64,000 nucleotides of DNA from Candidatus Brocadia pituitae (GTDB lineage: Bacteria; Planctomycetota; Brocadiia; Brocadiales; Brocadiaceae): contig AP021856.1 in the NCBI GenBank assembly GCA_017347445.1, positions 2,736,613-2,800,612 of the forward strand, given 5' to 3'. Position numbers and translations under genes: made by a program. Of the stretch, positions 1 through 8,994 are shown one piece after another. The notes below the pieces were generated by a model. That model saw only the letters and a program-made list of their open reading frames with translations, was not told the DNA's origin and made no database searches. Every line of letters begins with the position of its first letter. The stretch's first letter is position 1.

Positions 1-479
1 ACATTCACCGAGTGTGTATAAGTATAGTAATCATAAGATAGCATCTTGATAATTGCTGAAGCACTTTTTTCTCTAATAATGATATCTATAGTATTACTTA
101 CCCAATCCTTAACACGTTCTACATACACACCTGAACGGGGGTTATTGAAGATATCCTCCATAATATTTTTTGCAATATTATAAGCTACCTGCACTTGTTC
201 TGTATTACTTATGATATTTTTTTTGATGATTTTTTTAAGGCTGGGTTCAAGATATTTTAAATATACTTTATGATCGCTTTTATGGATGTATAAGTTTTCA
301 ATATTGTGTTTCTGTAACCCATCAATTTTATCTTGTCCAACTGCGTTTATTCCCGTACAAAATAATACATATTTAATTTCATCGCCTTCACAATTTTTTA
401 TATAAAGATCGCAACCGATAATTGTATCAACCAGAATTGTACTCAATGGGACCGGCATATACTCATCTGATGTATTCAT
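1..479 (-). CDS. HD-GYP domain protein, N-terminal part (cut by window edge)
   Basis: An open frame starts at ATG 479 and stays open to base 1, giving 159 codons of an incomplete gene. The visible residues form an N-terminal region without catalytic motifs; the last residues read Y-T-Y-T-H-S-V-N-V, which fits the first conserved stretch of HD-GYP cyclic-di-GMP phosphodiesterases (HS..V). The HD and GYP motifs themselves would lie outside the window. It begins 4 bases after the stop of the preceding small gene, so it is the last visible gene of the fliA operon. A c-di-GMP phosphodiesterase acting on motility is the likely role, but this rests on family resemblance and context. Confidence 0.65.
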   Translation of the reverse strand, partial: MNTSDEYMPVPLSTILVDTIIGCDLYIKNCEGDEIKYVLFCTGINAVGQDKIDGLQKHNIENLYIHKSDHKVYLKYLEPSLKKIIKKNIISNTEQVQVAYNIAKNIMEDIFNNPRSGVYVERVKDWVSNTIDIIIREKSASAIIKMLSYDYYTYTHSVN

Positions 480-483
480 TTTT

Positions 484-744
484 CTATGCCTTTACATCAA
501 TGATATTTCCACACTGATTTTCACTTTCATGCTTATTATGGCGACCTTCTTCTCTTTCGTGCTTGTTTAAGATTGATTCGTGGTCTGTGTCTGCAACCGC
601 CTCCTCCTGCGCCTTAGGATCTTTCTTTTCTCTCTTTTTTTTTCTGCATTCAAAACCACTATCCTGTTTTCGCTCATTAACGACATTCTGCGCAGAGGCA
701 CACCGGAATATATGGTCTTCCTCTCTCAGTTTAATATCATCCAT
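484..744 (-). CDS. Small highly charged protein of the fliA operon, unknown function
   Basis: An 86-residue frame from ATG 744 sits between fliA (33 bases upstream) and the HD-GYP gene (4 bases downstream). It is rich in Lys, Glu, Asp and His, has no membrane segment or signal peptide, and should be largely disordered; the C-terminus ends in a short hydrophobic G-N-I-I-D-V-K-A. Small unassigned genes at this place after fliA are common in flagellar operons (for example swrB/ylxL after sigD in Bacillus), but I see no real similarity to any of them. Tight spacing on both sides supports it as a gene. Confidence 0.6.
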   Translation of the reverse strand: MDDIKLREEDHIFRCASAQNVVNERKQDSGFECRKKKREKKDPKAQEEAVADTDHESILNKHEREEGRHNKHESENQCGNIIDVKA

Positions 745-777
745 AATCTTTCCGTATACAAAAAACCGATATCGTAC

Positions 778-1542
778 TTAACAAACGTTCAACGATATCT
801 TATTCATCTTTGCCCGAAGCAAGAATAACGCCTTGTGATGAAGTTGAGATATTCTTGATTCCGAGATACCCATTATCTCACTGATTTCTCTTAACATAAG
901 ATCCTCAAAATAATACAAGCTAATTACCAGTCGTTCTTTTTTAGGAAGCTCTGCAATGGCATTTGCCAATAGTGCTTTCTCTTCTTTTGATTCTAAATCC
1001 CGTAACGGGTCGTGTGACTTAGGATCTTTAATTTCCTGGCATCTATTTCCCTCTTTATTATTATCTGATTTTTGGTAATACTCTTCCAAAGATAAAAACG
1101 TGCCCAGGCTAATTCCCGCCAATAATTTTTCCCATTCTGCAGGATTCATTTTAAGCTCAGCAGCGATCTCTTCCGACCTTGGAGGTCTGTTTAATTTCTG
1201 CTCTAACGATATGTATGTCTCCCTCACCATTGTTGCTTTGTCCCGCATGGAACGAGGCAACCAATCCTGGGAACGTAAATGGTCTAAAATTGCGCCTCGT
1301 ATACGGGAGATAGCATACGTTCCAAACTTTGTATTATTCTTTGCATCATATTTTTCTGCTGCTTCCATAAGACCAAGAATACCGTATTCTATAAGATCTT
1401 CTTTATCAACAAACGAAGGTAAATAAACCATGATTTTACCTACCACATACTTAACCAAAGAAATATTTTCCGTGATCAGTTTATCACGTTTCATTAAACT
1501 TGCATCCATATAACCTGATTTACTTTTATTTACCGCGCTCAT
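778..1542 (-). CDS. fliA: RNA polymerase sigma factor FliA/WhiG (sigma-28)
   Basis: This 254-residue protein has the standard FliA layout: region 2 in the first 100 residues (VDKEDLIEYGILGLMEAAEKY, then RIRGAILDHLRSQDWLPRS, typical of the sigma-28 group), region 3 around 105-170 and region 4 with a helix-turn-helix at about 205-250 (LREISEIMGISESRISQLH). It directs RNA polymerase to late flagellar genes and is held back by the anti-sigma factor FlgM, whose gene lies at 30412-30738. The start at 1542 is preceded by two purine-rich AAGGA stretches. It sits downstream of flhG and a small membrane-protein gene, an order common in flagellar clusters. Confidence 0.96.
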   Translation of the reverse strand: MSAVNKSKSGYMDASLMKRDKLITENISLVKYVVGKIMVYLPSFVDKEDLIEYGILGLMEAAEKYDAKNNTKFGTYAISRIRGAILDHLRSQDWLPRSMRDKATMVRETYISLEQKLNRPPRSEEIAAELKMNPAEWEKLLAGISLGTFLSLEEYYQKSDNNKEGNRCQEIKDPKSHDPLRDLESKEEKALLANAIAELPKKERLVISLYYFEDLMLREISEIMGISESRISQLHHKALFLLRAKMNKISLNVC

Positions 1543-1566
1543 TTTCCTTTTCCTTTATAAAAAACT

Positions 1567-1833
1567 TTATTTGGTATTATGATCGATTCCATGCTCATTC
1601 TTATGAGAAATGGAATCATGCATTTGGTCAGATTCAGCACTTGAAACCGTTTTTGACACACTTACAATATATCTCACAAACAAATGACTTAACACACCAA
1701 CAATGCACACAATCACCATACTTCTTGCGGCCAATATTGGAAGGGATACCCCTGACATTAACCCGATAAAGCATGAAGAAAAAAAGACAATCACCATAAG
1801 ATAGATACGCGCCTGGGATAATAAATATTCCAT
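1567..1833 (-). CDS. Small two-helix membrane protein between flhG and fliA, unknown function
   Basis: An 88-residue frame with a well-placed GGAGG Shine-Dalgarno 7 bases before ATG 1833. Two hydrophobic segments (about residues 11-30 and 37-57) suggest two transmembrane helices, followed by a polar, His- and Ser-rich tail of 30 residues. It ends 24 bases before the fliA start, so the two are surely co-transcribed. I do not recognise a family. Its place in the operon suggests a role in flagellar placement or sigma-factor control at the membrane, but that is a guess from context. Confidence 0.65.
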   Translation of the reverse strand: MEYLLSQARIYLMVIVFFSSCFIGLMSGVSLPILAARSMVIVCIVGVLSHLFVRYIVSVSKTVSSAESDQMHDSISHKNEHGIDHNTK

Positions 1834-1962
1834 TCAAACACCTCCGTTAAAGCGAAATAATGTTTCGATTCCCTCCCCAACAAGATATGCCTACAACAAA
1901 TCCTGAGACATTTTTGTTGATTTACCCGTATTAAAAGTTGTCCTCTGCCGGTTTGTAGAATT

Positions 1963-2781
1963 CTAAACAATTCCATCCGCGATTCTTTTAAAATATCCTT
2001 CAATCCCTAAAGTCAACGTTCCATCGTCATTTTTTAATAATGTAGACGCTATATTATTCAGACAACTGGTTGCTATCGTATTGGGATATTCTTTTACAAA
2101 GGATTTTTGTAACCTGGTTGCAATGGAGACATTCGGGTCATGTAATAAATATCCGAAATAATCAATATTAACATCCAAAAACCGTCGGCTTACCGACAAT
2201 ATTTTTTTCATCGTCAACTCAGCTTCTTCCCTGGTACAAGAAAGATTAACGAGTAACTTTATATTTACATCATTCTTTTTTTTAGAAAGGACTTTAATCA
2301 TAGCATAGGCGTCTGTTATTGCTGTTGGTTCAGGTGTCGTTACAAGTAGAACCTCATTTGATGCAAGGACAAAACTTATTACATTTGATGATATGCCAGC
2401 GCCGGTATCGACAATAACAATATCCACATCATCATCAAGCCCGCTGAATCCATGTAAAAGTTGTTCCTTTTGTGCTTTATTCAAATTCGTGAGTTCCTCA
2501 ATACCCGAACTCGCAGGAACAACCATAACTCCGTCGGGTCCATGTCGTATAATATCCCTTATTTTTTTCTGGCCAGTTATAACATCATGCAAGGTATACT
2601 CCGCATGAAAACCAAGTAGGACATCAATATTTGCTAGTCCCAAATCGAGGTCTACTAACAAAACCCTTTTTTTGTATTTTCTAAAGAGCATCGCTAGATT
2701 TGTGGCTATGTTTGTTTTTCCTACCCCGCCTTTGCCACTCGTTATAGCAATCGTTCTCACTTTTGAAAATCCAAAAGCCAT
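1963..2781 (-). CDS. flhG: FlhG/FleN flagellar number-control ATPase (MinD/ParA family)
   Basis: This 272-residue P-loop protein carries the deviant Walker A motif of the MinD family (residues 15-22, GKGGVGKT) near its N-terminus, then VDLDLGLANIDVLLG and VIVDTGAG. This is the FlhG/FleN signature. FlhG limits flagellar number or placement by an ATP-driven dimer-monomer cycle at the membrane. In many bacteria it stimulates the GTPase FlhF with an N-terminal DQAxxLR helix; here the protein starts only about 10 residues before the P-loop fold and that helix is absent. flhF is also missing between flhA and flhG. The C-terminus contains an amphipathic stretch that could be the membrane-targeting helix. 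Confidence 0.93.
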   Translation of the reverse strand: MAFGFSKVRTIAITSGKGGVGKTNIATNLAMLFRKYKKRVLLVDLDLGLANIDVLLGFHAEYTLHDVITGQKKIRDIIRHGPDGVMVVPASSGIEELTNLNKAQKEQLLHGFSGLDDDVDIVIVDTGAGISSNVISFVLASNEVLLVTTPEPTAITDAYAMIKVLSKKKNDVNIKLLVNLSCTREEAELTMKKILSVSRRFLDVNIDYFGYLLHDPNVSIATRLQKSFVKEYPNTIATSCLNNIASTLLKNDDGTLTLGIEGYFKRIADGIV

Positions 2782-2937
2782 TTTTAACTTGTCTCCAACA
2801 ACGTTTTACAATAGTTAAATTGCATACTTTATGCTCAACAATTCTTTAACCAGGAAAATTTTACCCTGTCACATATCACAATCATGCAGTGGAAAAAAGC
2901 ATTTTTTTAATACTCACATCCATCTATTGCATACCAG

Positions 2938-5022
2938 TTATAATTTCACTGTCCCTACAGAATCAATCTTAACGCCCGATGATACTTCCTTATATGACAA
3001 CACGGCCACTTGTGGTAATGCGTTTTCAATGAGGTGCCTAATATGGCTTCTTATGTTAGAAGAAGTTAAGAGAACGACCTCATAGCCTGTCGCGAGAGAA
3101 CCCCTTATAACCTCAGTTAATTTATCAATCAATTTTTGTGCCATAAGCGGTTCTAAAGCCAACAAGTTTCCCCGGTCTGTCTTATGAATTGCATTCGCAA
3201 TAGCCTGCTCAAGCTGTGGATCAAAAGAAATAACGCCTATCTTCCCTTCTACATTCTGATACTTCTGACAAATGGTTCTCGATAATCTTTGCCTTACATA
3301 TTCAGTCAGCAATTCAGTATCTTTGGTAGCAGTCACATAATCGGCAATTGTTTCAAGTATTGTTGCCATATCACGAATGGGTATTTGCTCTTTTAATAAA
3401 TTTTTCAGGACTTCTTGTACACTCCCCAAAGGCAAAACACTGGGCGTCAATTCCTCAATAAGTGACGGTGACTCTTTCTTTAAATTTTCGATAAGCTTTT
3501 GCACATCCTCGCGACACAAAATTTCATATGCGTGATTTTTAATTATTTCAGTAAGATGGGTAATCATAACGGAGACCGGATCAACTATAGTATACCCGGA
3601 AGCCTCAGCATCATCTTTTACAGAACCCGTTATCCACACAGCAGGTAAACCATACGCTGGATCGGTTGTTTTCGTCCCATCGATCGATTTTGTAGTTCCA
3701 CCAGAATCTATGGCAAGATAGCATTCCGGAAACAAATCTCCCTTTGCAATATCTTGTCCCCGTATTTTAATTACATATTGATTTGCTCCCAAGTGTAAGT
3801 TATCCCTTACTCTGATGGGAGGAACGATCATGCCCATGTCTCTTGCCATTTGCCTTCGCAATGCGTTAATTCTCTCTAGAATCCCCCCATTCTTCAGAGG
3901 ATCAACCAACGGCACTATTTTATATCCCACCTCAATTCCCATGCGGTCTACATGAAGCAGCTTTTCTACATCCTCTTCGGATGGCGGTTCCTGTGAATTC
4001 TTTTTGATCTCGTTTCCCTTCGACTCTTCCATAATCAGTTTCTTACTTGATTTTTTAAGCAAAAAGAACAATATTCCAAAAAAACCCGCAAAAATCATGA
4101 ATGGCAATTTCGGTAAACCAGGAATTATGCTGAATATAGCGAGGATTCCCGATGCAAATGCCACCGCATTGGGTTGACTAAACATCTGACCTGTTAAATC
4201 TCTACCCAAATTTTCACTTGATGACGTTTTCGTAATGATAACTGCAGAAGCGGTAGCAATGATAAATGAGGGAATTTGTGATACAAGCCCATCACCCACC
4301 GTTAAAATTGTGTAATGTTGCAGTGCTTCAGCTACAGGCATTCCATTACGCACACCCATCACCATTCCACCAACAATGTTAATGAGTACGATAACAATAC
4401 CTGCAATAGCATCCCCACTTACAAATTTGCTCGCACCATCCATGGCTCCGTGGAATTCTGCTTCTTTAGAAATTAATTCTCTTCGATGCCGGGCTTGTTC
4501 CTCTGTTATGAGGCCAGCATTCAGGTCTGCATCAATACTCATTTGCTTACCAGGCATAGCGTCAAGAGTAAACCTTGCAGCAACCTCCGAGATTCTTGTT
4601 GCCCCCTTCGTTATAACGATAAATTGAATTACAATAATAATTAAGAAAACTACCATTCCAACGACAACATTACCACCTACTACAAACTCACCAAACGACG
4701 CAATGACCTGTCCACCATATCCATGTAATAAAATCTGTCTTGTAGATGCCACATTAAGCGACAACCGAAACAGCGTTAAAAATAACAATATAGAAGGAAA
4801 TGTGGATAAATCAAGCGGGCCTTTTGCATGAAGAGTGACCAATAACAATAACAAGGTCACAGAAATGTTTACGGTAATAAGTAAATCGAGAATAAATGGC
4901 GGTATGGGTATAATAAGCACAACGAAAATGCCTATTACCCCGGCGATGAGGACAATCTCTCCTTGAGTTAAAAATTTACTAACAGAGGTTTTTTGCGTAG
5001 GATTTACTTTGTTTGACGTCAT
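2938..5022 (-). CDS. flhA: Flagellar export gate protein FlhA
   Basis: The 694-residue protein has the FlhA/InvA build: about eight membrane helices in the first 320 residues, then a large cytoplasmic domain that docks export substrates and chaperones. The family signature EVAARFTLDAMPGKQMSID lies near residues 145-165. FlhA forms a nonameric ring in the export gate and uses the proton gradient with FlhB, FliP, FliQ and FliR. Length matches the family. It follows flhB after 33 bases. The 156 bases between its stop and flhG hold no gene; flhF, often found there, is absent. Confidence 0.98.
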   Translation of the reverse strand: MTSNKVNPTQKTSVSKFLTQGEIVLIAGVIGIFVVLIIPIPPFILDLLITVNISVTLLLLLVTLHAKGPLDLSTFPSILLFLTLFRLSLNVASTRQILLHGYGGQVIASFGEFVVGGNVVVGMVVFLIIIVIQFIVITKGATRISEVAARFTLDAMPGKQMSIDADLNAGLITEEQARHRRELISKEAEFHGAMDGASKFVSGDAIAGIVIVLINIVGGMVMGVRNGMPVAEALQHYTILTVGDGLVSQIPSFIIATASAVIITKTSSSENLGRDLTGQMFSQPNAVAFASGILAIFSIIPGLPKLPFMIFAGFFGILFFLLKKSSKKLIMEESKGNEIKKNSQEPPSEEDVEKLLHVDRMGIEVGYKIVPLVDPLKNGGILERINALRRQMARDMGMIVPPIRVRDNLHLGANQYVIKIRGQDIAKGDLFPECYLAIDSGGTTKSIDGTKTTDPAYGLPAVWITGSVKDDAEASGYTIVDPVSVMITHLTEIIKNHAYEILCREDVQKLIENLKKESPSLIEELTPSVLPLGSVQEVLKNLLKEQIPIRDMATILETIADYVTATKDTELLTEYVRQRLSRTICQKYQNVEGKIGVISFDPQLEQAIANAIHKTDRGNLLALEPLMAQKLIDKLTEVIRGSLATGYEVVLLTSSNIRSHIRHLIENALPQVAVLSYKEVSSGVKIDSVGTVKL

Positions 5023-5055
5023 ATTTAGCCCCGGCCAGAATTATCATTCCTCAAT

Positions 5056-6129
5056 TTATACCCTTGTTTTTTTCAGTTGATATACATACGACAATACCTT
5101 CGCAACCGCATAGTACAATTTTTGCGGTATCTCTCTTCCAATTTCCACGGTTCTATACAATGTTTGTGCGAGAGGCTTGTCTTCTACCAACGTCACCTTA
5201 TGTCTCCTTGCAATCTCTTTGATGCGCTTTGCAATCAGATCAACACCTTTTGCAACTACCATGGGTGCCTTCATCGCTGAGCCGTCGTATTTCAACACAA
5301 CGGCAAAATGGCTTGGGTTTGTAATCACGACATCTGCTTTTGGTATTGATGACATCATGCGTTTCATGGCAATTTGACGTTGTATTGACCTGATTTTTGA
5401 CTTGATTAATGGATCTCCATCCATTTGTTTTCTTTCTTCCTTCACCTCTTGTTTGGTCATCCGTAGATTGCGTTTATACTGCCATTTTTGATAAATATAA
5501 TCTACAACTGCAAGAATAAATAATGCCGATGATACCCGCAATGCAAGGCCAAACATTAATTTTACGTTTGTTACTAGTATTGCAGAGAGATTCAGATCGA
5601 TCGTGTCCATAATATCTATACAACTAAATTCTTTTCTTATATAAAAAAATGAGACACAGCCAATCATTATAAGTTTCAAGATCGAAAAGATAAGCTTTAC
5701 AAATGATTTGAAAGAAAAAAGATTTTTTAATCCTGATATAATATTGAGTTTACTGAGGTTGGGTTTTAACAGGCCAAAATTAAACATAAAACCAACTTGA
5801 AGATACGAGGCGGCTAATCCGATCAGAAGCAATCCCCCCAAAAAAGGAGAAAGTATCTTTATCAGCATATAAACATGAGATATCATAATATTTATGACAG
5901 ATTCTGGTGTAACATCCCTGCACATGAGATTCACCAAAGATACTTTCATTGCATTGTAGAGACTGTTATAAGTATTCACACCTAAGGCATACCATAAAAT
6001 GAAACCAAATAACAAGATTACCGCATTATTTAGGTCAGCACTGAATGCAACGTTCCCTTTGTTGCGTGCTTCACCCAAACGTTTGCCAGTTGGTTGTTCT
6101 GTTTTTTCCGTATCAGAACCAAAGGACAT
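5056..6129 (-). CDS. flhB: Flagellar export specificity switch protein FlhB
   Basis: A 357-residue protein with an N-terminal SDTEKTEQPTGKRLGEARNKG stretch typical of FlhB, four membrane helices (about 30-210) and a cytoplasmic domain. FlhB cleaves itself between Asn and Pro of a conserved NPTH motif, which lets the export apparatus switch from rod-hook to filament substrates. Here the motif is N271-P272-S273-H274, with Ser in place of Thr. The nucleophile arrangement (Asn-Pro and the His) is kept, so cleavage is likely but its rate could differ. It starts 6 bases after fliR stops, inside the fliR-flhB-flhA run. Confidence 0.97.
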   Translation of the reverse strand: MSFGSDTEKTEQPTGKRLGEARNKGNVAFSADLNNAVILLFGFILWYALGVNTYNSLYNAMKVSLVNLMCRDVTPESVINIMISHVYMLIKILSPFLGGLLLIGLAASYLQVGFMFNFGLLKPNLSKLNIISGLKNLFSFKSFVKLIFSILKLIMIGCVSFFYIRKEFSCIDIMDTIDLNLSAILVTNVKLMFGLALRVSSALFILAVVDYIYQKWQYKRNLRMTKQEVKEERKQMDGDPLIKSKIRSIQRQIAMKRMMSSIPKADVVITNPSHFAVVLKYDGSAMKAPMVVAKGVDLIAKRIKEIARRHKVTLVEDKPLAQTLYRTVEIGREIPQKLYYAVAKVLSYVYQLKKTRV

Positions 6130-6135
6130 CTTAGA

Positions 6136-6924
6136 TTAACCTCGCATGACAGACAGAAGTGAAGTCATACTATTTTCCAAAGGGGTTAAATAGGATTTGA
6201 TAGCATTAATTACAAATGGAAGCGCTACGATAAGTATCAAAAAACCGATCAGTATCTTCAGGGGAAAAGCAATAAGAAACACATTAATTTCCTGAGCAAC
6301 CTTTGTCATTAATCCTAGAACAACAACCGTTAACAATAAAACGACTAAAGAAGGCGCTGATATCTTAATCGCCATTACAAGAAACGTTTTAAAAATAGTG
6401 AGTACCTTTGTGAGAGTTACTGTAGTATATTGAAAATTCCCAAGAGGAATCATTTCAAAACTTTGCGCCGTTGTTTTAATAAACCAATGATGTCCGTTGA
6501 TCGTAAAGAATATTAACAGTGCAATCATGTTGTAAAATATTGATAATGATTGTTCCTCCTCTCCTGTTTCTGAAGATGGATCCACAATCGATGCGGTATC
6601 AAGCCCCATTTGATTACTTATTAAATATCCTGCCATAGTAAACGTAGCAAATAGAATTGAGGCAGCAAAACCAATTACGGCACCAATAGCAATCTCTTTC
6701 ATGATAATGAAAGCATATGATATAATATCTTCAGGTATGGGAGACAAACTTGTCATTACCATCGGATACAGAATACAGGCAAACATCAAAGAGATAGCAA
6801 TCCTGATTTGTAAAGGTACGTTAGCATTCCCAAAGATAGGCGCAAAAAGAAGCATCCCCCCTATGCGAAAAAAAACAACCATAAAGAGGGGTAGGTTATC
6901 GATAAAATGTAAAAGATTTTCCAT
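6136..6924 (-). CDS. fliR: Flagellar export gate protein FliR
   Basis: This 262-residue, very hydrophobic protein has about six membrane segments and the order of conserved patches expected of FliR (an early F-F-R-I-G-G-M-L-L-F-A-P stretch, then NVPLQIRIAISL). With FliP and FliQ it forms the helical core of the flagellar type III export gate. It lies 6 bases after fliQ and 6 bases before flhB, so the three are translated from one message. Confidence 0.95.
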   Translation of the reverse strand: MENLLHFIDNLPLFMVVFFRIGGMLLFAPIFGNANVPLQIRIAISLMFACILYPMVMTSLSPIPEDIISYAFIIMKEIAIGAVIGFAASILFATFTMAGYLISNQMGLDTASIVDPSSETGEEEQSLSIFYNMIALLIFFTINGHHWFIKTTAQSFEMIPLGNFQYTTVTLTKVLTIFKTFLVMAIKISAPSLVVLLLTVVVLGLMTKVAQEINVFLIAFPLKILIGFLILIVALPFVINAIKSYLTPLENSMTSLLSVMRG

Positions 6925-6930
6925 ACATAG

Positions 6931-7200
6931 TTATTGACAGTATCTGGTGAGATCCCCCAACAAATTGACTGTGTATGAAGTCATCATGCGAAGCATCCAG
7001 GGTAAGCAAAATAAAAATACACCCATAACAGCAAAGATTTTTGGTAAAAACGTAATCGTTTGCTCATGTACACTCGTAACAGTTTGAAATATACCAATAG
7101 CCAAACCAACCACCATTGCTACTACAAGCAAAGGCGCCATAAGAATAACTGTTATCTGTAACAAATCTTTCCCAATATTGGTAACTATCTCCGGGGTCAT
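6931..7200 (-). CDS. fliQ: Flagellar export gate protein FliQ
   Basis: An 89-residue protein with two membrane helices and the family pattern LVVAMVVGLAIGIFQTVTSVHEQT followed by P-K-I. Size and pattern match FliQ closely. Four copies wrap around FliP and FliR in the export gate. A CCTCC (GGAGG on the coding strand) sits just upstream of ATG 7200. It falls between fliP and fliR as in most flagellar operons. Confidence 0.95.
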   Translation of the reverse strand: MTPEIVTNIGKDLLQITVILMAPLLVVAMVVGLAIGIFQTVTSVHEQTITFLPKIFAVMGVFLFCLPWMLRMMTSYTVNLLGDLTRYCQ

Positions 7201-7257
7201 AACAGCCTCCTTTCGTTTACGCTAACCACAACACACAAAAACATCGTATCACGGTCA

Positions 7258-8022
7258 TTACGATACACTTGAAATTAAAGACTGAATAATTAATTGCCAT
7301 CCATCGACCAGCACAAAAAGAATCAACTTAAATGGCATGGAAATCATGGCAGGTGGCAGCATAACCATACCCATTGCGGTCAATACACATGCAACTACCA
7401 TATCAATTACGAGAAAGGGAAGAAATAAGAGAAAACCCATTTGAAATGAAGTTTTAAGTTCACTGGTAATGAAAGCTGGAATCGTAATGTGCATCGGAAC
7501 ATCCTGTACCGATTTCGGCTTTTCCATTTTTGCAATTTTCATAAATAGGGCAATATCTTTTTCACGGGTCTGCCTGAGCATAAATTTTTGAAACGGAACA
7601 AGCCCCCTCTTTAATGCCTCATTTTGAGTAATTTCTTCTTTGAGATATGGTTGAACCGCCTCGGAATTTACCTGCTTCCATACAGGCGCCATTACAAATA
7701 CAGTTAAAAATAGTGAAATGCCTATGAGTATCTGATTCGGCGGAAGTGTTTGGAATGATAGCGCTTTTCGAACGAAAGAAAGCACAATAATAATTCTTGT
7801 AAACGAAGTCATCGTCAATAATAATCCAGGCAATAAAGAGAGTACCGTTAAAAAAAGTACAATCTTTAAGGTACTGGCCACATCTTTTGGCTTTCCAATA
7901 TTATCGATACTCATGGTTAATTTCAATGGTGCTGAAGACTCGTTGGCAGCCTGCGTTATATCCATACAGCCAAATACTACTATTACTGTACTAACACCCA
8001 AAAGCATGAACCATGTTTTCAT
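7258..8022 (-). CDS. fliP: Flagellar export gate protein FliP
   Basis: The protein has the FliP hallmarks: a cleavable N-terminal signal peptide, VLSLLPGLLLTMTSFTRIIIV, PPNQILIGISLFLT and a C-terminal run ending in ML-P-P. I place the start at ATG 8022 (254 residues) because an AAGGA lies 7 bases upstream and the signal peptide then begins properly; an in-frame ATG at 8061 would add 13 residues and overlap fliO. Five FliP copies form the main part of the export gate pore. The gene follows fliO and precedes fliQ. Confidence 0.95.
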   Translation of the reverse strand: MKTWFMLLGVSTVIVVFGCMDITQAANESSAPLKLTMSIDNIGKPKDVASTLKIVLFLTVLSLLPGLLLTMTSFTRIIIVLSFVRKALSFQTLPPNQILIGISLFLTVFVMAPVWKQVNSEAVQPYLKEEITQNEALKRGLVPFQKFMLRQTREKDIALFMKIAKMEKPKSVQDVPMHITIPAFITSELKTSFQMGFLLFLPFLVIDMVVACVLTAMGMVMLPPAMISMPFKLILFVLVDGWQLIIQSLISSVS

Positions 8023-8045
8023 ATTATAATCCTTATAATAATGGA

Positions 8046-8555
8046 TTACGTTCCTGTACATGCACGTTTAAAGATGCTTAAAAATTCTCCACTTTTTGAT
8101 TCTGACACAACGGAATCAACGATATCTTTTTCTGTTATTTCAGAAAGCGATTGAATTCTTTCATTCGTTACGCCAATTAACAAAACCTTTCCTGGCACTT
8201 TGATTAAAAGAACTGACTTTTTCGAACCGAGTGATACTGATTCCACAACATGAATGTATCGCTTTCTACCGGTCATGCCTGTTTTCATTCCCAACTTTTT
8301 ACGTAATAAAAAGATTCCAACAATAATAACAATTAGTACCAACCCTAATGCTTTTATCCATTGCGTAATCTCCAAGAAATTAACAGGCTCTGCAACATTC
8401 ATACTATCGGCTTCAGTAGTAGCAGTCCCATATATTTCTCCTTTTTCAACGTATTCCGGTACACAATATCCGTTGCTGCAAATAATCAGGAAAAAAAAGA
8501 ATATCACGAAAAACGATTTTATGATCATTTCATTATGCCTAAGAATAATATTCAT
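8046..8555 (-). CDS. fliO: Flagellar assembly protein FliO
   Basis: A protein of 169 residues when started at ATG 8555, which has GGAAGG about 9 bases upstream; the longer frame from 8621 would run into fliN. An N-terminal hydrophobic signal-like helix is followed by a second membrane helix (about residues 65-90, ALGLVLIVIIVGIFLLRKK) and a small cytoplasmic domain with the FliO pattern VVESVSLGSKKSVLLIKVPGKVLLIGV. FliO helps assemble the FliP ring and is not part of the finished gate. Its place between fliN and fliP is the usual one. Confidence 0.88.
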   Translation of the reverse strand: MNIILRHNEMIIKSFFVIFFFFLIICSNGYCVPEYVEKGEIYGTATTEADSMNVAEPVNFLEITQWIKALGLVLIVIIVGIFLLRKKLGMKTGMTGRKRYIHVVESVSLGSKKSVLLIKVPGKVLLIGVTNERIQSLSEITEKDIVDSVVSESKSGEFLSIFKRACTGT

Positions 8556-8586
8556 TGACAAAAACCTTCCAATGCGATTAATAGAA

Positions 8587-8964
8587 TTATCCAAGATTTC
8601 TAATTCGTTCCTCGGAACCACAAATATTGGTAATCTTCAAACCAAAGTTTTCATCTACCACCACAACTTCTCCCTGTGCAAGCAGTTTTCCTCTAATAAA
8701 CAAGTCTACCGGTGAACCGGCAATCTTATCTAACTCCACAATAGATCCCTGTGATAAGGCTAATATATCTTTCACAAGCATAGTAGTATGCCCAAGCTCA
8801 ACGGAGACGGGGACCGGAATGTCTAATATCAAGTCCAGGTTACGTTTCCCTTCATCTTTTAGATCAGGCGTATTAAATGAGTTCAGTTGGCTAAATTGAA
8901 TTGATTGTATTTGAGCCTCGTTTCCCGTGCCCGCATTCTCATTATTCTCTTTTACCTGTTCCAT
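8587..8964 (-). CDS. fliN: Flagellar motor switch protein FliN
   Basis: A 125-residue protein with a variable, polar N-terminal 40 residues and a C-terminal SpoA (CheC-FliY/FliN) domain: DLILDIPVPVSVELGHTTM and then GSIVELDKIAGSPVDLFI. This pattern is diagnostic for FliN. With FliM and FliG it makes the C-ring that sets rotation direction and helps load export cargo through FliH. An AAGGA lies 7 bases ahead of ATG 8964. No extra CheC phosphatase domain of the FliY kind is present. Confidence 0.96.
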   Translation of the reverse strand: MEQVKENNENAGTGNEAQIQSIQFSQLNSFNTPDLKDEGKRNLDLILDIPVPVSVELGHTTMLVKDILALSQGSIVELDKIAGSPVDLFIRGKLLAQGEVVVVDENFGLKITNICGSEERIRNLG

Positions 8965-8994
8965 ATTTTATTCCTTTCCAACAAACCTGCTCAA

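Noticed and set aside
1791-2003. 70-residue minus-strand frame bridging flhG and the small membrane protein
   Set aside because: It overlaps both genes in other frames, has no good ribosome site and has an unlikely amino-acid composition.
8556-8621. Longer fliO start at 8621
   Set aside because: It would overlap fliN by 35 bases and place 22 non-hydrophobic residues before the signal-like helix; ATG 8555 has a better ribosome site.
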